Source: Deltaproteobacteria bacterium
GTDB lineage: Bacteria; Desulfobacterota; Binatia; UBA1149; SPBQ01
NCBI GenBank assembly: GCA_029262375.1
Contig: JAJCZM010000050.1
Coordinates: 1-64,000, forward strand
Direction of reading: 5' to 3'
DNA length: 64,000 nucleotides
In this document: positions 60,001 through 64,000 of the stretch, in pieces
Layout: the number at the start of each line of letters is the position of its first letter
How positions within the stretch are numbered: the first letter of the stretch is position 1
Notes under the pieces: generated by a model
Seen by the model: the letters and a program-made list of their open reading frames with translations, nothing else
The model's database searches: none
What the model was told of the DNA's origin: nothing
Translations under genes and position numbers: made by a program

Positions 60001-60037
60001 GCCGCACCGACAAGCGGCTACGGGGATCGTAGCGCCA

Positions 60038-60097
60038 AGCCGACAGGCTCAGGGAATCGTACAGCTGAGCCGACAGGCTCAGGGAATCGTACAGGAA
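60038..60097. repeat. 30-nt direct repeat, 2 near-identical copies (plus a degenerate upstream copy)
   Basis: agccgacaggctcagggaatcgtacagctg / agccgacaggctcagggaatcgtacagg; unit contains GAGCC-gaca-GGCTC hairpin. Confidence 0.85.
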
Positions 60098-61422
60098 AAC
60101 TTCTGTATGCGGTCGTTCTCCGTGTCCGACACATAGATATTTCCGTTGGAATCGATCGCAATCCCAGCGGGTGTGTTGAACTGACCGGCTCCCGCTCCCT
60201 GCTCTCCGAACTTCGCGAGAAACGCACCACTGGAGTCGAACACCTGCACACGATGGTTGTCGCGATCAGCGACATACACATTGTTGTCGTCGTCCGTCGC
60301 AACGGCGCGTGGTCGCTCGAACTCACCGTTCCCGCTGCCCTGTCGACCCCAGCTGCTGACGAACGCACCGGTCGAGGACATGCGCTGAATGTTGTAGTTC
60401 GCCGTATCCGAGATGTACAGATTTCCGGATTCGCCCACTGCGATGCCTCGCGGGTCGGCGAACTGTCCATTGGCTGCGCCCGGTTGACCGATGCTGCGAA
60501 GAAAAACGCCGGTAGCACTAAAAGCCTGGATCCGGTCGTTGACCGAGTCGGCGACGAACACCTCATTCGAGTCGTCAATCGCAATTCCCTTCGGTGTTTG
60601 GAACTCAGCGTTTGCCGAACCGAGGCTCCCCCATTCGTCGTCGAACGAGTAGTCGGTACCGAACTTCGCCACGCGATGATTGTCGCCGTCAACAACGTAG
60701 ATGTTGCCCGTGCTATCGACCGCGACGTCTCTCGGACCGTCGAGCTGCTCGGCACCGCCCTCTTCACTGGTCCCGAATATCTCGACGAACGTCCCATCGG
60801 GCTCGAAGACCTGCATTCGATTGTTCTCAGAATCGGCAACGAACACGAGGCTGTCGTCGTTACTGATCTCGAGGCCGGCCGGCGTGTTGAACTCTCCGTC
60901 CTCGGTCCCCGACGTGCCCCACTCGGTTAGGAAGGTCCCGCAGTCGATCGGCCCGAGAGTGATCGTCGTCGTTGAAGACATGGTGGTCGTCGATATCGTC
61001 GAACTAGTCGTCGTAGTCGTAGTTGTCGTGGTCGTCGCACCGCAAGGGCAATCGAGCGTAACGGACTGTTCCGTCGCGGCGGCCAGACAAACAAGTGCAT
61101 CCGTCGCGGTGATGGGGAGGCTCCCTGTGGGGGCGCAGCCGCAAGCAGGGCTGCAAGTCTGAGTTCCCACCGCCGCCTGTAGGATGAATAGACAGTCCGA
61201 GGCCACCGGCATCGCCCCGGTGCTCAAAGGCTGAGAACAGGGGAAGCTTTGGCCGAGCGCTTGGTTGGGCGCCACCGCAAGAACGGCCGGCACCAAAAGC
61301 GCGAGAGTGAGCGCGCAGCCCCTGACAGTGCCAAGCACGGCTGTCTTGGCACGCTTGGCGCGCTTGGCGCGACGGCACCGCAGTAAGCCTGCGCGTGAAT
61401 CGGTAATCCGATGAATGCCCAT
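60079..61422 (-). CDS. Secreted NHL-repeat protein with Cys-rich dockerin-like N-terminal segment and poly-Thr linker
   Basis: SDCLFILQAAVGTQTC / ATDALVCLAAATEQSVTLDCPC; TTTTTTTTTTSSTISTTTMSSTTT; six NHL repeats (e.g. NTPAGIAIDSNGNIYVSDTENDRIQKF). Confidence 0.85.
   Translation of the reverse strand: MGIHRITDSRAGLLRCRRAKRAKRAKTAVLGTVRGCALTLALLVPAVLAVAPNQALGQSFPCSQPLSTGAMPVASDCLFILQAAVGTQTCSPACGCAPTGSLPITATDALVCLAAATEQSVTLDCPCGATTTTTTTTTTSSTISTTTMSSTTTITLGPIDCGTFLTEWGTSGTEDGEFNTPAGLEISNDDSLVFVADSENNRMQVFEPDGTFVEIFGTSEEGGAEQLDGPRDVAVDSTGNIYVVDGDNHRVAKFGTDYSFDDEWGSLGSANAEFQTPKGIAIDDSNEVFVADSVNDRIQAFSATGVFLRSIGQPGAANGQFADPRGIAVGESGNLYISDTANYNIQRMSSTGAFVSSWGRQGSGNGEFERPRAVATDDDNNVYVADRDNHRVQVFDSSGAFLAKFGEQGAGAGQFNTPAGIAIDSNGNIYVSDTENDRIQKFSCTIP
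61345..61371. repeat. 9-nt tandem repeat, 3 units (CTTGGCRCG), coding
   Basis: cttggcacg cttggcgcg cttggcgcg; encodes KRAKRAK on minus strand. Confidence 0.85.
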
Positions 61423-61607
61423 ACCCCAGACCTACCTTCGACAACGCCGGCGTCGCTCACTCGGAGGCGCACCACACCGCGCGGTCGAAAGATTGTATCG
61501 TTACGCCATCAAGAACTGAAGCCGCACCAGAAACCGGGCGGCACGCCGAGGTGTACACGATAGTCCGCAACGAGGGGTGGCACCGACCACGGCCTCGAAC
61601 GTGCGGC

Positions 61608-62333
61608 TCAGTACTCCGCCAGCAGCCGGCCGAAGCCCCGCACGGGATCGGTGATGCCGATCTCGCGCAGTGCCTGCCAGTAGCTGGCGGCATTCGACGC
61701 GATAACCGGTTTCGCGTGCGTAGCCTCCAGCGAGTCGATCATCGCGCCCACCGGAAGTCCGGTACCTACCTGAACCAACGCTTCGGGATCGCTGCGATCC
61801 GCGCGCGCGAACAGTGCTTCTATCTCGGGCTCCGGCGTGCGTGCGATCGCTGCGAGATCCGATATGGCTAGGCCTTCGGCGGCGACGACCTCAAAACCGC
61901 GCGCTTCGTACGCCTCGCGCACGTGCTCGTTGGAAGCATCGTCGAAGGGCGTCGCGAGCGAGATCCGCTTCACGCCAAGAGACTCGAGTGCTGCGAAATT
62001 CGCGTGAGTTGCAGAGACGACGGGCAGCGAGGTCGTGTCGCGGAGTCGTGTCATCCCCTGCTCGAGCAACTCGAGTCCGCCTGGAAAAGATTCGGTCGTG
62101 AGCCCCACGATGAGCGCTTCGAGCCCACACGCACAAAGTTTTTCAGCCGCTTGCGCGATGTCGTCGAGCACATCTGCGTCGAGGCTGAAACGAGCCGTCT
62201 GATTAGAGACTTGCGACGGGCGAAGCGCTTCGAGTTCGGGCTGGACGACCGAATTGAAGTAAGGAACCAGGACTCCCAAATTCACGGTGGTACGCGAGGT
62301 ACGCGAGGTGGAAGTGCTACGAGGTACGCTCAC
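61608..62333 (-). CDS. Asp/Glu racemase superfamily; maleate isomerase / arylmalonate decarboxylase-like
   Basis: LGVLVPYFNSVVQPELEAL; ALIVGLTTESFPGG; PVVSATHANFAALESLGVKRISLATPFDD; KPVIASNAASYWQALREIGI. Confidence 0.85.
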   Translation of the reverse strand: MSVPRSTSTSRTSRTTVNLGVLVPYFNSVVQPELEALRPSQVSNQTARFSLDADVLDDIAQAAEKLCACGLEALIVGLTTESFPGGLELLEQGMTRLRDTTSLPVVSATHANFAALESLGVKRISLATPFDDASNEHVREAYEARGFEVVAAEGLAISDLAAIARTPEPEIEALFARADRSDPEALVQVGTGLPVGAMIDSLEATHAKPVIASNAASYWQALREIGITDPVRGFGRLLAEY

Positions 62334-62347
62334 ATCAGCCTACAAAA

Positions 62348-62422
62348 TGGTGACCCCTACGGGACTCGAACCCGTGTCTTCGGCGTGAGAGGCCGACGTC
62401 CTAACCACTAGACGAAGGGGCC
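62348..62422 (-). tRNA. tRNA-Glu(CTC)
   Basis: GGCCCCTTCGTCTAGTGGTTAGGACGTCGGCCTCTCACGCCGA...GTAGGGGTCACCA; anticodon CTC. Confidence 0.95.
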
Positions 62423-62587
62423 GTGCGCGGCGAGAGAGGCTCTACTTATTGGTCCCCAGGTTGCGGGTCAACAAGCTCTCATAAGATGACGGAATTGACT
62501 TGGCCAATAGTGCGACGGACAGTGCCGAATCGCGGCACAAAGTGCCGCACCTCGCACGAACGCGGCATCCCGCCGCGAGGAGATATC

Positions 62588-63592
62588 ATGTTCAATTACG
62601 TTGCCCCTTTGCTCGCCTTGTTTCTGCTCGCCGCCCCGTCCCAGACCGTCCAGGCGGCCGATGAGACGCTCGCCACGGTAGACGGTACGGTCATCAAGCG
62701 AAGCGAACTGGAGAAGATGATTCGCCCCCAGCTCATCGAGATGGAGAACAATCGCTACCAACTCATGCGCAGCGCGCTAGAGACCCTGATCGCTCAGGAA
62801 CTGCTTAAGAAGGAAGCCGCAGCCCGTGGGATCAGCGAGGGCGAACTCGAAAAGGCCGAGGTCACCAGCAAACTCGAGCCGGCGACGGATGACGAAATTT
62901 CCAAGGTCTTCGAAGCCAACAAAGCGCAGTTAGGCGGCGCGGCGTTCGAAGAGGTCAAGCCGCGTATCGAGGAGTTCCTGGCCGACCAGCAGGCACGCAC
63001 ACTGCGCACCGACCTCGTGATCGAACTGCGCAAAAAGTACGCGACCAAGGTCATGCTCGAAGTGCCGCGCATCAAGGTCTCGGACGCCGGACGTGCGGCA
63101 CGCGGCGGCGGCAAGAACGCGCCCATCCAGATCATCGCGTTCTCCGACTACGAGTGCCCCTACTGCAGGCTCGCTGAAGACACGCTCGAACAGGTTCTCG
63201 AAAAGTACGGCGACAAGATTCGTTACGTGCTGCGCGACTACCCGCTGCCGTTCCATGCCAAAGCCCGCGATGCAGCCCGAGCCGCGCGATGTGCCGGCGA
63301 CCAAGGCAAGTTCTGGGACTACAGCGATGCGCTGTGGAAGTCGGAAGGCCTGGACAAGGAACAGCTCGACGCCTTGGCCGACAAACTCGAACTAGACCGC
63401 AAGAAGTTCGATGGTTGTCTCGCATCTGACAAGCACAACGCCGGTGTAGACGAGGACCTCGCTGCCGGAGCCGAAGTGGGCGTCAACGGAACGCCGGCCT
63501 TCTTCGTCAATGGTCGTATGCTGTCGGGAGCACAACCGATGGAGAATTTCGTCACACTCATCGACGAAGAACTCGCATCGTCGAGCAACTAG
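62588..63592 (+). CDS. SurA-N-like + DsbA-family thioredoxin domain fusion, exported
   Basis: Signal peptide; ATVDGTVIKRSELEKMIRPQL...; IIAFSDYECPYCRLAEDTLEQVLEKYGDKIRYVLRDYPLPFHAKARDAARAARCAGDQGKFWDYSDALW; GVNGTPAFFVNGRMLSGAQP. Confidence 0.9.
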   Translation: MFNYVAPLLALFLLAAPSQTVQAADETLATVDGTVIKRSELEKMIRPQLIEMENNRYQLMRSALETLIAQELLKKEAAARGISEGELEKAEVTSKLEPATDDEISKVFEANKAQLGGAAFEEVKPRIEEFLADQQARTLRTDLVIELRKKYATKVMLEVPRIKVSDAGRAARGGGKNAPIQIIAFSDYECPYCRLAEDTLEQVLEKYGDKIRYVLRDYPLPFHAKARDAARAARCAGDQGKFWDYSDALWKSEGLDKEQLDALADKLELDRKKFDGCLASDKHNAGVDEDLAAGAEVGVNGTPAFFVNGRMLSGAQPMENFVTLIDEELASSSN

Positions 63593-63613
63593 CGAGAGGA
63601 ATTAGCGTCGCCT

Positions 63614-63647
63614 CATGCCGAGCCGGGGAGGAGACCAGCTCGGCATG
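63614..63647. terminator. Perfect 10-bp inverted repeat between convergent genes (possible bidirectional terminator)
   Basis: CATGCCGAGC-cggggaggagacca-GCTCGGCATG; no clear T-tract. Confidence 0.45.
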
Positions 63648-63707
63648 GGCGGCTAGCCCTTGAACTGGGCGACCAGTCCTTGAAACGGACGACCAGCCCG
63701 TAAGATG

Positions 63708-64000
63708 TCAGTAGGCGCGCGCTGAGCGCGGCAGCGACATCGCGCTGGCCATCTGCCCCACCCTCTTGGACAACTGCTCCATACGCACTTGCAGTGCCTT
63801 CACCCGACGATCGAAGTTTCGGGCATCGCCATCACGATCGTAGTCAGCCGACACCTCGTCCAACTCACGCTCGAGAGCCCCCAGATCGCGCGCGAATACG
63901 CGCTCGAGGCTGTCGATGTAATAGTCCACGTCGGCAACGACTTTCCGGCTACGTCGGTCAAAATCGGACTGCGCCGAAGCGACTCGTGTCGCACGCTCGG
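63708..64000 (-). CDS. Coiled-coil hypothetical protein (5' end beyond window)
   Basis: Frame remains open to window edge: ERATRVASAQSDFDRRSRKVVADVDYYIDSLERVFARDLGALERELDEVSADYDRDG... Confidence 0.7.
   Translation of the reverse strand, partial: ERATRVASAQSDFDRRSRKVVADVDYYIDSLERVFARDLGALERELDEVSADYDRDGDARNFDRRVKALQVRMEQLSKRVGQMASAMSLPRSARAY

Overview
High-GC bacterial chromosome window, mostly core and housekeeping genes. In order: 5' end of tuf with the classic thrU-tyrU-glyT-thrT tRNA cluster; rlmB; lptF-lptG; argC-rpsI-rplM; tig-clpP-clpX-lon; a carbamoyltransferase/SxtJ-like/DUF5989-like/SGNH-hydrolase cassette; aceE-aceF-lpdA; a decayed segment (about 23.2-26.2 kb) with truncated genes, transposase remnants and a repeat pair; then metabolic, transport and secreted-protein genes. 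Eight tRNAs were found. The most notable signal is an apparently split AhpD-like gene at 46018-47157 (minus). The two ORFs given by the ORF track (46906-47157 and 46018-46905) abut in the same frame across a single TGA. That TGA falls exactly in an AhpD-type redox motif, giving C-H-Y-[TGA]-M-D-G-H (CxxU...H). A perfect 7-bp hairpin with a G-starting loop lies 19 nt downstream. This predicts a selenoprotein with a bacterial SECIS element that standard annotation would split into two ORFs. Other notable items: a legumain/caspase-like lipoprotein with a PDZ-like tail, two unannotated Flp-type small pilins (one degenerate), recurrent 9-nt tandem repeats at gene boundaries and N-termini, and structured intergenic repeats. 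All family assignments are by eye from protein motifs; no database search was run.
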